A stretch of DNA of 64,000 nucleotides from Serpula lacrymans var. lacrymans S7.9 (taxonomy: Eukaryota; Basidiomycota; Agaricomycetes; Boletales; Serpulaceae): assembly GCF_000218685.1 (NCBI RefSeq), contig NW_006763299.1:492061-556060 (forward strand), written 5' to 3'. The number at the start of each line of letters is the position of its first letter. Position 1 is the first letter of the stretch. This document shows, one piece after another, positions 42,568 through 51,370 of this stretch. Made by a program: the position numbers and the translations under genes. The notes beneath the pieces were generated by a model that ran no database searches, was not told where the DNA came from, and saw only the letters and a list, made by a program, of their open reading frames with translations.

Positions 42568-43444
42568 TGTCGATGATGAGAACTGTTGTTAGAAAACCAC
42601 ACACAAAAACAAACTAACACACAATCCTCCCAGATTCCACAGAACTTGTTTATGGGCTTTGCCTCCTAGAACAGTGGGTGCTCTGGTTGTTCGTGGGGTG
42701 GTATGTATAAGGATCCTTCAAAGTAAAACCCAGTGATGTATGAGTGTGTGTTTTGAAGAGGAGGGATAGTTGGAATATAGAAAGATAGGGGCTTTGTGGC
42801 GAGTATAGACGAGCACTACCTTGCTAATCGTAGCACAAGGTAGGTTTGAGAACGACAATATGACAAGGTTCCCAGTGATAGCAGGCTCCTGACGCACAAA
42901 CTGTAGTGCTCAGAAGGACTCTAATCGAAAGGGATGACAATGACTTCAAAAAGTGGGAAGTGACGATGACAGCAGTTGACAGTGGTAGCAGTGGGAAGTG
43001 TTGTGACCACACTGGATCACAAGCAGCAGAGTAGTGAACTTGAAATTAGAGAAGAAGTCTGGAATTGAGTTCTTGTTTTTTTTACAAGGTAAAATACAGG
43101 GATTTATATAGTGAAAGAAAAGTAGGCTATGCACAGTATAGCTGTGCAAAAAGAATGAGAAAGAATATGAAGGAAGGAATGTACGCTGACAAATCCTGCG
43201 TAGGTAGTACAGGATAAGATTGTCAAAAAAAGGAAAAGAAAGGGATAGAACAATGAATGCTGTGAGTAATGTCACAGGTTTGTACAGCCATAAAATAAAG
43301 TCCAATAGCAAAAAGAGAGCAAGAAAATCATGATGTCATGGGAAGATGCAGTAAAAAATGGGCAAGGCAAAACACTATCAGTATCAACACAGTTCCTTTA
43401 TTGTCAGTCAGGCATTCTAAAAAATATGTGTCCATAAAAATGAT

Positions 43445-44257
43445 TCAAAAATCAAAAATAATTGCACTGTAAATGAATGTTCTGCTGAAGAAAAAGAAAC
43501 TGGAGCCACCGGTCCACCACCTAGTCCAATCCGACAGTTCCATGGCCTTACCAATGGACTGGTTGTGTTGGACCACCTGATCAAACGAGGGAGGGAGAGG
43601 AGTAGTTCCAATTTGGAATAAGTGAGTCCCAGGCAGCGTGTGGTAGGTGTAGCTGTAGCAAAGACGATGGACAAAAGATAAGTGTACCCAAGTGAATGGG
43701 ACAGCGATGAACATGGGCGACACCAGGAGATGAACCTTCTTCAGCTCAAAAACTACCCACACACGCTCCAACCAGGCAAGATGAGCGACCGATGTTTTGA
43801 TAGTATATGATGGCAGATCGACGTCATGAAGATGGACCTGTTGCCCTATTTGGACTGGCCGCCGGGGCTTTGCTGATATCAGCAGTGGCACGTGGTAGTC
43901 AACGGATCGGCGACGGAAGCGGATAGGAAGTGGCGACATCAGAAATGGTGGGGGTGCAAATAAGATGAGGAGGAGGAGGGTGGAGGTGACGAAAGAGTGG
44001 ATTAGAATGGGGATCCAGAAACAACCATCAGGTGAGAATAAAAAGGAGAGGAAGGGGCCCATGGTGGGGCTAGGCAAAGGAAGGGGAGTAAGGGAAACGA
44101 CAAAAGCGAGGGCGCAATGCAATGTGTAGCCAGTGGCGACGCGAAAATTTGCCGAAATGCCGAAATGCAGAAAGTACCGAATGGAAAAGCAAAGGTGAGC
44201 GTGACTGGATTGCCTAATAGAGGTGGTGCTAATCAGCCACAAGTTCGAAACAGGCAA
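43445..44257 (-). CDS. 270-codon ORF inside the 1.8-kb insertion
   Basis: Begins MPVSNLWLISTTSIRQSSHA and has one hydrophobic segment (PILIHSFVTSTLLLLILFAP). Its centre reads SAKPRRPVQIGQQVHLHDVD and VAHLAWLERVWVVFELKKVH, which looks more protein-like than random, and the C-terminus has MELSDWTRWWTGGSS. No domain recognised. It is on the strand on which the insertion would be read as an LTR, upstream of the TATA-like box. Either an LTR-internal gene or a chance frame. Confidence 0.35.
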   Translation of the reverse strand: MPVSNLWLISTTSIRQSSHAHLCFSIRYFLHFGISANFRVATGYTLHCALAFVVSLTPLPLPSPTMGPFLSFLFSPDGCFWIPILIHSFVTSTLLLLILFAPPPFLMSPLPIRFRRRSVDYHVPLLISAKPRRPVQIGQQVHLHDVDLPSYTIKTSVAHLAWLERVWVVFELKKVHLLVSPMFIAVPFTWVHLSFVHRLCYSYTYHTLPGTHLFQIGTTPLPPSFDQVVQHNQSIGKAMELSDWTRWWTGGSSFFFFSRTFIYSAIIFDF

Positions 44258-44286
44258 TATTAATTACTATTCCACGTGGCACTGTG

Positions 44287-44627
44287 TGTAAAGACCCTAG
44301 CTGTATGCCGGTGACCCGAGCAGCGTAGGACTTAAATCTCAACAAGTGTTGGACAAGCAAGTATAAAAGAGTAAATCTACAACTGGGGTATGTACATGGA
44401 TGTCGAGCTAGTTATATAGGAAAGGGCATGAGGCTACGGGGAGGTATGACGTAGCGTATTGGTAACTAACATGTGTATGTAGTGAGGCTGATTGGTAATG
44501 TGTATTACTAATAGATCACGTGATACTTTGATAAGATTAGATCAGAGAGAGATTAGATAAGGTGAAACAAGAGTCTCTATCTCTCGATTAGATAAGAAAG
44601 CTGAGTCAGATGGGTACGATCGTGACA
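44287..44627 (-). repeat. Gypsy-2 3' LTR
   Basis: 341 bp, on the element strand TGTCACG...CTTTACA. The pol stop codon (44542-44544) lies inside it, so about 28 C-terminal pol residues are LTR-encoded. Confidence 0.96.
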
Positions 44628-47600
44628 TTACCCCCTCCTTAGGACTTTCGTCCCGAAAGTGAGAGTCTAGTCTGCCCGTTTCCCAATTGTATAGTGATTT
44701 TTGAATTCGAGTTGGAATAGTAAAGTTTTCGAAGGGTTGATAGTTTAAGATAAATTCTATCCTTCGAGGTGCACTAGGGTTTTTGTTATGAAACTGTTTT
44801 ACGAGTTTCGATGAATTTTTTAGGTTTGACTCGGTTTCCCATGTGCGATCCTCTTTAGGAAAGTCTTTCCAATGTACTAAATATTCTAGTTTCCCACGTT
44901 TCAATCGTGAGTCTAGAACCTCTTCTACCTCGTATTCTTTAATTCCGTCCACTATCACCGGTGGTGCGGTTTTTGGTTTTTTCTGTGTTTCGAATTCTGG
45001 TTCTCTGAATGGTGTTAGCAGTTTCTCGTTAAAAACCGGATGTATATTCTTCCATCGTCCGGGAAGTTTCAGCTTATAGGCTCCTTCGCCTATTTTCTTT
45101 TCGATGGAGAAGGGTCCGTGTCTTTTGTCGTCGAGTTTCTTTGCAGGTCTATCGGTAGTAATATGTTCTGCTTCAACATATACCTTGTCGCCTTCTTTGT
45201 AAGCGATAGCCTCTCTTTTCCCTTTATCGTACTGTTTTTTCATGTTTTCTGCTGCTTTTATCAGCGATTTTTCTGCTTCTTTCCTTGTCTCTTCCATCCT
45301 CTTCACAAACTCTTCCGCACTTTCCGTCTTCACCGTACTTCTAATTCCCTTTGCGACTTTCGGATGTTGTCCGGAATTTAGGAAGAAGGGGCTGTAACCG
45401 GTTGCGGAGTGTGATTTGTTGTTGTATGAAAATTCCGCTAAAGGTAGCCATTCTGCCCAATCCGTTTGTTTATGGTTTACGAATATTCTGAGATACTGTT
45501 CTATCTCTTGGTTAATTCGTTCCGTTTGTCCGTCTGTCTGTGGGTGATAAGCGGTCGAGGGATTTCCTTTTATCCCAAGGAGTTTGTAGAGATCTTTCAT
45601 GAAATTGGAGACGTATTGCGGTCCCCTATCCGAGATGATCTTCTCTGGTATGCTGTGATTTCTAAAGACATTGTCTCTAAATAATCTGGCTACTCCTTCC
45701 GATGTCACTTTGTCATAAGTCGGCATGACTTTTATCATCTTCGAGAATCTATCTACCACTACGAGTATCATGTTATAACCGAAAGATTCCAGTAATGGTC
45801 CGATTAGGTCTGTGGTGATGATTTCCCATGGTCTAGTTGGGATTTCATTTGGGTGTAACGGTGCCGCTTTCTTTTGATGGTTAATCTTAGTGCGTTGACA
45901 CGTTTCACAGCCTTCTACGTATTTCCGGATATCTCTGTCCATGTACGGCCACCAATACCATCTAGTTACCAGTTCTTTGGTTTTATACTGTCCGGGGTGT
46001 CCTGCTACCGTGGAATCATGGTTTTCTTTAATGATATGTTCTCGTAATTTCCCGTCTTTGGGAATATAGATCCTTCCTTTGAAGATCAACATCTCATCCT
46101 CCATCCAAATTCCTTTCTCTCTGTCTTCTCCTTTCTCTATCATCTTCCACGCTACTTCATCTACGTTCATCATTCTTTTGCAAATCCATTTGTACAATTC
46201 CACTGCATCGGCTGATTGCTCTGCCATGCGTTGTCTTTCAGTGTGTGAAATCATCATACGGAAATGCTCTGCTTTTAGCACGATTACGTCTTCATTATCA
46301 TCCACTCCCCTTTCATGGTCTGCTCGTCTCGAGAGAAGATCTGCTTTGATGTGTTTTGTTCCTGGAATGTGGTGGAGCGTAAAGTGATAGTTGCTCAATT
46401 CCATAACCCATCTAGCTTGTCGTCTGTTGAGCTTTTGAGGTTGTTTATAGTATAGGAGGTTCTGGTGGTCTGTCCAGATCTCAAACACCTCTTTTGCATC
46501 AACAAGATAATGTCTCCACTCGTCTAACGCAGTCATTATGGCTAAGAGTTCTTTATCATAGATCTCATAGTTGCGCTCTGTGGGATTTAGCGCTTTTGAG
46601 AGATATGCAATAGGTTTCCATTTCCCATCTTGCATCTGTGATAGAACTGCTCCCATCGCGTAATCGCTGCTATCAGCTTCAATTTTAAATTGTCCGTCAT
46701 CGGTAGGTAAGGCGAGTACGGGAGTCGATCCGACACGGGTTTTTAATCCGTTAAAGGCGTCGATCTGTTCCTGTTCCCACACGAACTCTACTTTCCCGGT
46801 CAATTTAGTTAATGGCTTGGCGATCAACCCAAAGCCTTCGATGAATCTTCTATAGAAGTTTACAAAACCCAAGAATGCTTGTACTTCCTTTTTGGATTTG
46901 CATTCTGGCCATTCCATAATTCCTTTCACTTTAACTGGATCCATGCGAATTTCATTTTCTGAGATGATGAGACCTAAGTATTCTGTCAAGGTCTCTTCGA
47001 AATCGCATTTTTCGGGTTTCAAGTAAAGGTTGTTCTTCCTTAAGATATCTAACACTCTGCGCGTCATTGCACGGTGTTCTTCAATCGTTCTTGTGAAGAT
47101 CATGATGTCGTCGAGGTATATTACTACCTTTCCGTCGTCAATCAAATCTTTAAACAGCGCATTCATCATCGTTTGAAATGTTGCTGGTGAATTCGTGAGT
47201 CCGAAGAACATCACTAACGGTTCAAAGAGCCCCCTATTCATTCTGAAGGCTGCCTTGTGTTCATCTCCATCCTTGATACGGATATTGTGGTATCCCCATC
47301 TGATATCTAGCTTCGTAAAGTATTTCGCGCCCCTGAGCTTGTCTACAAGTTCATTTATCAGGGGTAGCGGGTATCTATTCTTGATGGTGATGTCATTCAA
47401 TCTCCGGTAATCTTGGACAGGTCTGAGTTTTCCATCTTTCTTTTTGATGAAGAAGAACGGTGATGCAAATTGTGATTTGGAAGGTCTGATTCTTCCTGAT
47501 TCGAGGTTTTCGTTTATGAACGCATCTAGTTGTTCTTGTTCTCCTAAAGCTAATGGATAACATTTGCAGTCTAGAGTGTGGTCACCTGGGATGAGTTCTA

Positions 47601-48876
47601 TGGCATGATCCCATTGACGTCTCTCTGGTAATGCATTAAATGACTCCTTATCGAATACGTCTTTGTAATCGTGGAGATGTTTGGGGACTATTTTTTCGAA
47701 TCCTCCTTCTTTCTGATCTTTACCAGCGGCTTCGGCGAGCTTCTGAGCTGTTGTGCCTTGGGCCCTAATGTGGTAGTAATGATCATCAATAGAAGTATCT
47801 TCATAGTCCATTAGATTCACTTGGATCAGCTGATCCCCATCTGAGTGATCTACTTCCGAAAAGTATGTGTCAGGGTCTTCTTCCGGATCAAGGAAGTCAA
47901 CCTGTCGTTTACATTCTTTCGGGCATCTATCAAAGTTCAACTCCGACTTTTTCCAATCTATAGTGGGATTGTGCTTCGTTAACCACTCATGTCCGAGGAA
48001 CATGCGTCCACTCCCTAAGCTTGTTACGGCGAAGTGAATGTTTTCTTCGTGGTCTCCTATGCTCATCCGTAGTTCTATAAATTCTTTGATAGCACCGTCT
48101 TTGTTAAGCGTGCCATCAGCATTGTATACTGGAATTGGTCTCGGTATCTTCTTTGTTTCATATTTTTGTTCTTTTACGAACGTAGAGTCTATGCAGCTCC
48201 CCGTACATCCACTATCTAGGAGAGCTTCAATCGTCGTTGATCGATTCGTGTCAAGAGTTGTCAGTCTGCAAGTAATGTTCATTTGGTTTCCTTGCGTTCC
48301 CCTAATGTACTTTTTCGGGGTATGTAACTCTAATAGAGCAAGTTCTGCTTCGTGCAGTGTTAATGCATTCAGCTCTCGTATTGTCTCTATTGTGACTTCT
48401 CTACTTCTTTTTTGGTGCGTCCAGATATTGAGAATACCAATGGATCTTTCTTCCTTTTGGTCTCGTAATCTTTCTGCAACCCAAAGTGGCATCCATGCCG
48501 CTGTCAGTCTTTGTCTCTCTTTGTGGTCTAGGTTTTTATTAGAGGTGTTCCTGACCTCTTTGGAACTGGTCGAACCATCAGTTACATCAGTGCTTCCCAA
48601 TTGAGTCACTGCTTTCTGTGGTTCTGTTGTTTCTGAAGTTTTAGGGATCTTTCTAACCCGTTCCCTGTTCAGGTTCACATCTCTTTTTGTTTCTTTCTCT
48701 TTTAATCTCAGATCTGCTGCGTCTTTGGCCAATGCAATATTATTTTCATGATCTGTACTAATACAACTCATGGTAGACGGCAGACAAGAATCTTCGATCA
48801 AAAGAGAAGAGAAACTATTTACAAAACTTTTGTCCTTAGGCGCAGCCGGTTGATGTGTCACCGCTGGCCTCTTCAA
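44542..48876 (-). CDS. Gypsy-2 pol: protease-RT-RNase H-integrase-chromodomain
   Basis: 1,444 codons, uninterrupted. Aspartic protease ALLDSGCTGSCID at about residue 220; [22 protein letters not shown] (~490) and VVIYLDDIMIF (~585); RNase H EADSSDYAMGAVL (~730); integrase zinc region GHPGQYKTKELV with CETCQRTK (~955-990); core Asp in TDLIGPL (~1025) and SDRGPQY (~1080); Glu in TDGQTERINQE. The chromodomain reads IKEYEVEEVLDSRLKRGKLE and LVHWKDFPKEDRTWE (~1315-1360), which probably directs integration to marked chromatin. The first codon is TTG; the frame is most likely entered by -1 frameshifting from gag, not by initiation. Confidence 0.95.
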   Translation of the reverse strand: MKRPAVTHQPAAPKDKSFVNSFSSLLIEDSCLPSTMSCISTDHENNIALAKDAADLRLKEKETKRDVNLNRERVRKIPKTSETTEPQKAVTQLGSTDVTDGSTSSKEVRNTSNKNLDHKERQRLTAAWMPLWVAERLRDQKEERSIGILNIWTHQKRSREVTIETIRELNALTLHEAELALLELHTPKKYIRGTQGNQMNITCRLTTLDTNRSTTIEALLDSGCTGSCIDSTFVKEQKYETKKIPRPIPVYNADGTLNKDGAIKEFIELRMSIGDHEENIHFAVTSLGSGRMFLGHEWLTKHNPTIDWKKSELNFDRCPKECKRQVDFLDPEEDPDTYFSEVDHSDGDQLIQVNLMDYEDTSIDDHYYHIRAQGTTAQKLAEAAGKDQKEGGFEKIVPKHLHDYKDVFDKESFNALPERRQWDHAIELIPGDHTLDCKCYPLALGEQEQLDAFINENLESGRIRPSKSQFASPFFFIKKKDGKLRPVQDYRRLNDITIKNRYPLPLINELVDKLRGAKYFTKLDIRWGYHNIRIKDGDEHKAAFRMNRGLFEPLVMFFGLTNSPATFQTMMNALFKDLIDDGKVVIYLDDIMIFTRTIEEHRAMTRRVLDILRKNNLYLKPEKCDFEETLTEYLGLIISENEIRMDPVKVKGIMEWPECKSKKEVQAFLGFVNFYRRFIEGFGLIAKPLTKLTGKVEFVWEQEQIDAFNGLKTRVGSTPVLALPTDDGQFKIEADSSDYAMGAVLSQMQDGKWKPIAYLSKALNPTERNYEIYDKELLAIMTALDEWRHYLVDAKEVFEIWTDHQNLLYYKQPQKLNRRQARWVMELSNYHFTLHHIPGTKHIKADLLSRRADHERGVDDNEDVIVLKAEHFRMMISHTERQRMAEQSADAVELYKWICKRMMNVDEVAWKMIEKGEDREKGIWMEDEMLIFKGRIYIPKDGKLREHIIKENHDSTVAGHPGQYKTKELVTRWYWWPYMDRDIRKYVEGCETCQRTKINHQKKAAPLHPNEIPTRPWEIITTDLIGPLLESFGYNMILVVVDRFSKMIKVMPTYDKVTSEGVARLFRDNVFRNHSIPEKIISDRGPQYVSNFMKDLYKLLGIKGNPSTAYHPQTDGQTERINQEIEQYLRIFVNHKQTDWAEWLPLAEFSYNNKSHSATGYSPFFLNSGQHPKVAKGIRSTVKTESAEEFVKRMEETRKEAEKSLIKAAENMKKQYDKGKREAIAYKEGDKVYVEAEHITTDRPAKKLDDKRHGPFSIEKKIGEGAYKLKLPGRWKNIHPVFNEKLLTPFREPEFETQKKPKTAPPVIVDGIKEYEVEEVLDSRLKRGKLEYLVHWKDFPKEDRTWETESNLKNSSKLVKQFHNKNPSAPRRIEFILNYQPFENFTIPTRIQKSLYNWETGRLDSHFRDESPKEGVMSRSYPSDSAFLSNREIETLVSPYLISL

Positions 48877-48882
48877 AAACCC
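48873..48882 (-). promoter_or_regulatory. Predicted -1 ribosomal frameshift site at gag/pol junction
   Basis: Element strand reads CAG GGT TTT TGA in the gag frame, so the heptamer G GGT TTT matches X XXY YYZ and is followed directly by the gag stop. A -1 slip there continues TTG AAG AGG into the pol frame without a gap. Confidence 0.7.
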
Positions 48883-50066
48883 TGAAGGACTTTTGATCTT
48901 TCTTCTGCAGTCATCTTTTGCAGGAATTCTCTCACGTTAAACTGAGGCTTTGCTTGTGCCTCCTTCTTGCATTCGAAGGACCGATGTCCCTTTTCACCGC
49001 ACCGGTAGCAAAGTCCCTTCTGTCGGTACTCTGCTTTGTCGACCTTCATGGGGTCACCGGATTGGGTATATAGGTACCCGGTTGCATCCTTCTTTCTCTC
49101 GACCTTTGGTTCGGTCGTCTTTCCTCCTCCGTCTTGCTTCTTTCTCTCCGTACTCCTGAAGCTCTCTTTCTCCGCCTCTTGATGACGCCATAGATAGTCA
49201 ATGCGGATTAGCTCCTTCTTCCACTCTTCGTAGTTGGCCGGCTCTCGGCCGCCGTATATCACCTGATTGACCAGGGGTTCATTCATATTCCTACGTAAAA
49301 GTGAAATGAGGAAGTCCTCATTGGCTTCTTGGAGGTAACTAGCCTCCCTTCTCAGTTCTTCGAAGTGTTCGAAGTGCTTCTCGGCCGTGTTCTTTCCTTG
49401 TCGTAAGATCATAATGTCGTTGCGGGCGGCGAGTTGCTCGTGAACGTTCTTGAACCGAGTCTCCATCTTCGTAGCGAACCACTCAAATTTCTCGTAAGTG
49501 GTTTTGATGCTTTCTCCTCGCATCCTTTTCTCCATCTTCGTCTCCATCCACTCTGTTCTAAAGGCAGCCGCTGCTCCTCCTGTCATGAAAGAAAGCACAT
49601 AAGCGATCTTTCTTCTTTCGTCCGCGAAATACTCTTCGTCATCTTCAAAATTGAGCATTAGGGCTTCGCGGAAAGCCTTATACTTCTTTCGGTCTCCATC
49701 GAAGTTCTCAGGCTTCTGGAGAGCCGTTCTGGTTCTGTCTACGCGTTTCGGCTGCGTAGCGGGCGGCGGTGGTGCGGATGTGGCTGGAGCGGACGTAGAA
49801 GTATTCGACGTAGCTAACCTCAGCTTGGCTAGCAATTCGTCTACTTCTTCTTTGGCCTCTTTCAGCTGCGTTTCGTATAAATCGTGGAGCCTCCTCTGCT
49901 CCTGCTCTATTCTGGTCTGAACATACTGTTCCAGTCCAGCTTCCTGCGATGTCGGGGGTTGGGGTTCTAATGGCGGGAGCGCGTCCGACAATTCTCCCAT
50001 CCCCATTTCTGGTGTGTCCCGCTCTTCGCGTGGACCTCGCCACTCTCTGAATGCTGCCGTTGTCAT
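48873..50066 (-). CDS. Gypsy-2 gag
   Basis: 397 codons from MTTAAFREWRGPREERDTPE to LQGF-stop. It contains a predicted coiled coil (EQEQRRLHDLYETQLKEAKE), a capsid-like core (FDGDRKKYKAFREALMLNFE, YVLSFMTGGAAAAFRTEW) and one CCHC zinc knuckle CYRCGEKGHRSFEC. Intact. The stop TGA (48873-48875) overlaps the start of the pol frame by the slippery site. Confidence 0.95.
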   Translation of the reverse strand: MTTAAFREWRGPREERDTPEMGMGELSDALPPLEPQPPTSQEAGLEQYVQTRIEQEQRRLHDLYETQLKEAKEEVDELLAKLRLATSNTSTSAPATSAPPPPATQPKRVDRTRTALQKPENFDGDRKKYKAFREALMLNFEDDEEYFADERRKIAYVLSFMTGGAAAAFRTEWMETKMEKRMRGESIKTTYEKFEWFATKMETRFKNVHEQLAARNDIMILRQGKNTAEKHFEHFEELRREASYLQEANEDFLISLLRRNMNEPLVNQVIYGGREPANYEEWKKELIRIDYLWRHQEAEKESFRSTERKKQDGGGKTTEPKVERKKDATGYLYTQSGDPMKVDKAEYRQKGLCYRCGEKGHRSFECKKEAQAKPQFNVREFLQKMTAEERSKVLQGF

Positions 50067-50256
50067 GATCAGGGTAAGGGGTGTTGTATCGGATTTGGAT
50101 TGGTTCTATCTCTGGGAATGTGAAATATATTTCCCAGGCTATTCTATTCTCGGAATGGAAGCGTTGTTCTGCTAACCACTCTTCGAAATCACCAGGTTGC
50201 ATATACGAGAGTTCCCCGATGATAAATCGGATCAACACTTTCTCGAATAAGTTCAA
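50067..50256 (-). CDS. Upstream ORF overlapping the Gypsy-2 gag start
   Basis: From 50256 the minus strand reads MNLFEKVLIRFIIGELSYMQ, then DFEEWLAEQRFHSENRIAWE and YFTFPEIEPIQIRYNTPYPD, about 63 residues with protein-like composition. It then runs in a different frame over the gag start (the frame stays open to 49708, but composition changes). It might be the true N-terminal part of a gag-like product or an uORF. Not recognised. Confidence 0.35.
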
Positions 50257-50471
50257 CCAGACTATCTTTCTCTTTTAGCCAAGCGGTTCCTCTTCTGTCC
50301 CGCACTGACTGTGTACGTAACTAATCTAATCTGAGATATCGGTGTTCTAATTGTATAGTATCTGAGGTCCAAACGGTTGTCTCAGAGGTACCCAGCGAGT
50401 AACCGCGTGCAGGTCTTTTCCGACTGGCGGACTCAAATGAGCGGCCTGGTCAGAAGCGTACGGAAGCTACT

Positions 50472-50735
50472 TTAAACTAAGTAATACCTATCGGGCTCCA
50501 CGCCGTCAAGGGTTCTAGCTACTGGGTTGGAAGGGGGAGTGAGGGGGATGTTAACAAACGACTCTGTGGGTGAGACATTGGCAGGAAAAAATGATATGAT
50601 GGTGTTGGGTCGGGTGATAGGTGTTATGATGGTAGTTTTTGTGAGGTGAACGTAGAGTTTGGCAATGCCAAAGAGTATGAGTGCAATGAGGGGGAATAGG
50701 GTGATGATAAGAATAGCTATGATTTTGCTCATCAA
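50472..50735 (-). CDS. 87-codon leader ORF in Gypsy-2 with N-terminal membrane segment
   Basis: The first ORF after the primer site. It starts MMSKIIAILIITLFPLIALI, a strong hydrophobic helix or signal anchor, then FGIAKLYVHLTKTTIITPIT, with a short polar tail ending VEPDRYYLV. No relatives recognised. Retrotransposon leaders rarely encode membrane-anchored peptides, so it may be a uORF or chance. Confidence 0.3.
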   Translation of the reverse strand: MMSKIIAILIITLFPLIALILFGIAKLYVHLTKTTIITPITRPNTIISFFPANVSPTESFVNIPLTPPSNPVARTLDGVEPDRYYLV

Positions 50736-50750
50736 CAGGTGTCGTTCCCA

Positions 50751-50761
50751 AGTTGTAGATT
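50751..50761 (-). other. Gypsy-2 self-priming primer binding site
   Basis: On the element strand AATCTACAACT begins one base after the 5' LTR and is the exact complement of AGTTGTAGATT inside the LTR (plus-strand 50850-50860). A TATATAA box lies about 34 nt before that LTR sequence, which fits an RNA starting there. Confidence 0.8.
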
Positions 50762-50762
50762 G

Positions 50763-51103
50763 TGTAAAGACCCTAGCTGTATGCCGGTGACCCGAGCAGC
50801 GTAGGACTTAAATCTCAACAAGTGTTGGACAAGCAAGTATAAAAGAGTAAATCTACAACTGGGGTATGTACATGGATGTCGAGCTAGTTATATAGGAAAG
50901 GGCATGAGGCTACGGGGAGGTATGACGTAGCGTATTGGTAACTAACATGTGTATGTAGTGAGGCTGATTGGTAATGTGTATTACTAATAGATCACGTGAT
51001 ACTTTGATAAGATTAGATCAGAGAGAGATTAGATAAGGTGAAACAAGAGTCTCTATCTCTCGATTAGATAAGAAAGCTGAGTCAGATGGGTATGATCGTG
51101 ACA
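50763..51103 (-). repeat. Gypsy-2 5' LTR
   Basis: 341 bp, identical to 44287-44627 except one C/T near its 5' end. Contains the TATA box and inferred transcription start. Confidence 0.96.
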
Positions 51104-51195
51104 CTGTGCCTGTGTGGCGCAAAGGTGAGTCTTTTTGAATATTCGCTTTGTTATTGACACCTGTCCATGCTACCAATCAACTTTGGTGCATGACA

Positions 51196-51370
51196 CCGTT
51201 CACTATATAAAGAAGTACATACTCGATGTATTATTCCCTAGTTCAATATTAGTTTGGATTCGCGCCTATACCGATACTCTTCAAAACTCATACCCTGATT
51301 CACTGCCTTCCAGCAAGGACTTGACCAGGCATTGTATTTTGTTATATAGCTTCATATTCGTTGCCTGACA
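51196..51370 (+). repeat. Gypsy-1 3' LTR, right part
   Basis: After the duplicated ccgt this continues tcactatataaagaag and matches the last 171 bp of the 5' LTR, ending CCTGACA before TSD tcata. Confidence 0.93.

Larger units (their letters stand above)
44287..51103 (-). mobile_element. Gypsy-2: intact, young Ty3/Gypsy chromovirus
   Basis: 6,817 bp, transcribed leftwards, with TSD ctgtg at 44282-44286 and 51104-51108. The two 341-bp LTRs differ at one position by eye (c44618-type c/t near the inner/outer end), so insertion is very recent. Self-priming site beside the 5' LTR, leader, intact gag (397 codons), intact pol (1,444 codons, -1 frame), and a polypurine tract AAGGAGGGGGTAA abutting the 3' LTR. 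All catalytic motifs are present; this copy may be active. Confidence 0.96.
42568..51195 (-). mobile_element. Insertion in the Gypsy-1 LTR: probable 1.8-kb solo LTR (interrupted by Gypsy-2)
   Basis: Bounded by ccgt at 42564-42567 and 51196-51199. Removing Gypsy-2 and one ctgtg leaves about 1.8 kb. Read on the minus strand it starts TGTCATGCACC and ends CATCATCGACA, i.e. TG...CA. A TATA-like ctatataaat (about 43095-43110 region) sits mid-element, followed by a C/T-rich leader, like an LTR promoter. No second copy and no pol are present, hence solo LTR; a non-autonomous element with short TGTC/GACA ends is the alternative. Confidence 0.55.
34506..51370 (+). mobile_element. Gypsy-1: Ty3/Gypsy chromovirus, degenerate, carrying nested insertions
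   Basis: Outer limits are fixed by the 5-bp TSD tcata at 34501-34505 and 51371-51375. Without the nested insertion (42568-51195 plus one copy of its 4-bp TSD) the element is about 8.2 kb. LTRs are 629 bp at the left and 458 + 171 = 629 bp at the right once rejoined in alignment, differing by about 2% (mostly C/T and G/A). Order: LTR, self-priming site, long degenerate leader ORF, gag, protease, RT, RNase H, integrase, chromodomain, polypurine tract (aaaaggggagctaa), LTR. At least eight in-frame stops, mainly TGA at expected CGA Arg codons. Confidence 0.93.

Noticed and set aside
43417..43674. Second minus-strand frame in the 1.8-kb insertion
   Set aside because: Shadow of the 270-codon frame.
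48874..48876. TTG as the start codon of Gypsy-2 pol
   Set aside because: It lies exactly at a -1 slippery heptamer at the gag stop; frameshift entry explains it better than TTG initiation.
49708..50066. Continuation of the 50256 frame over gag as a 182-residue protein
   Set aside because: After about residue 63 it is the out-of-frame shadow of gag (Arg-rich, low complexity).
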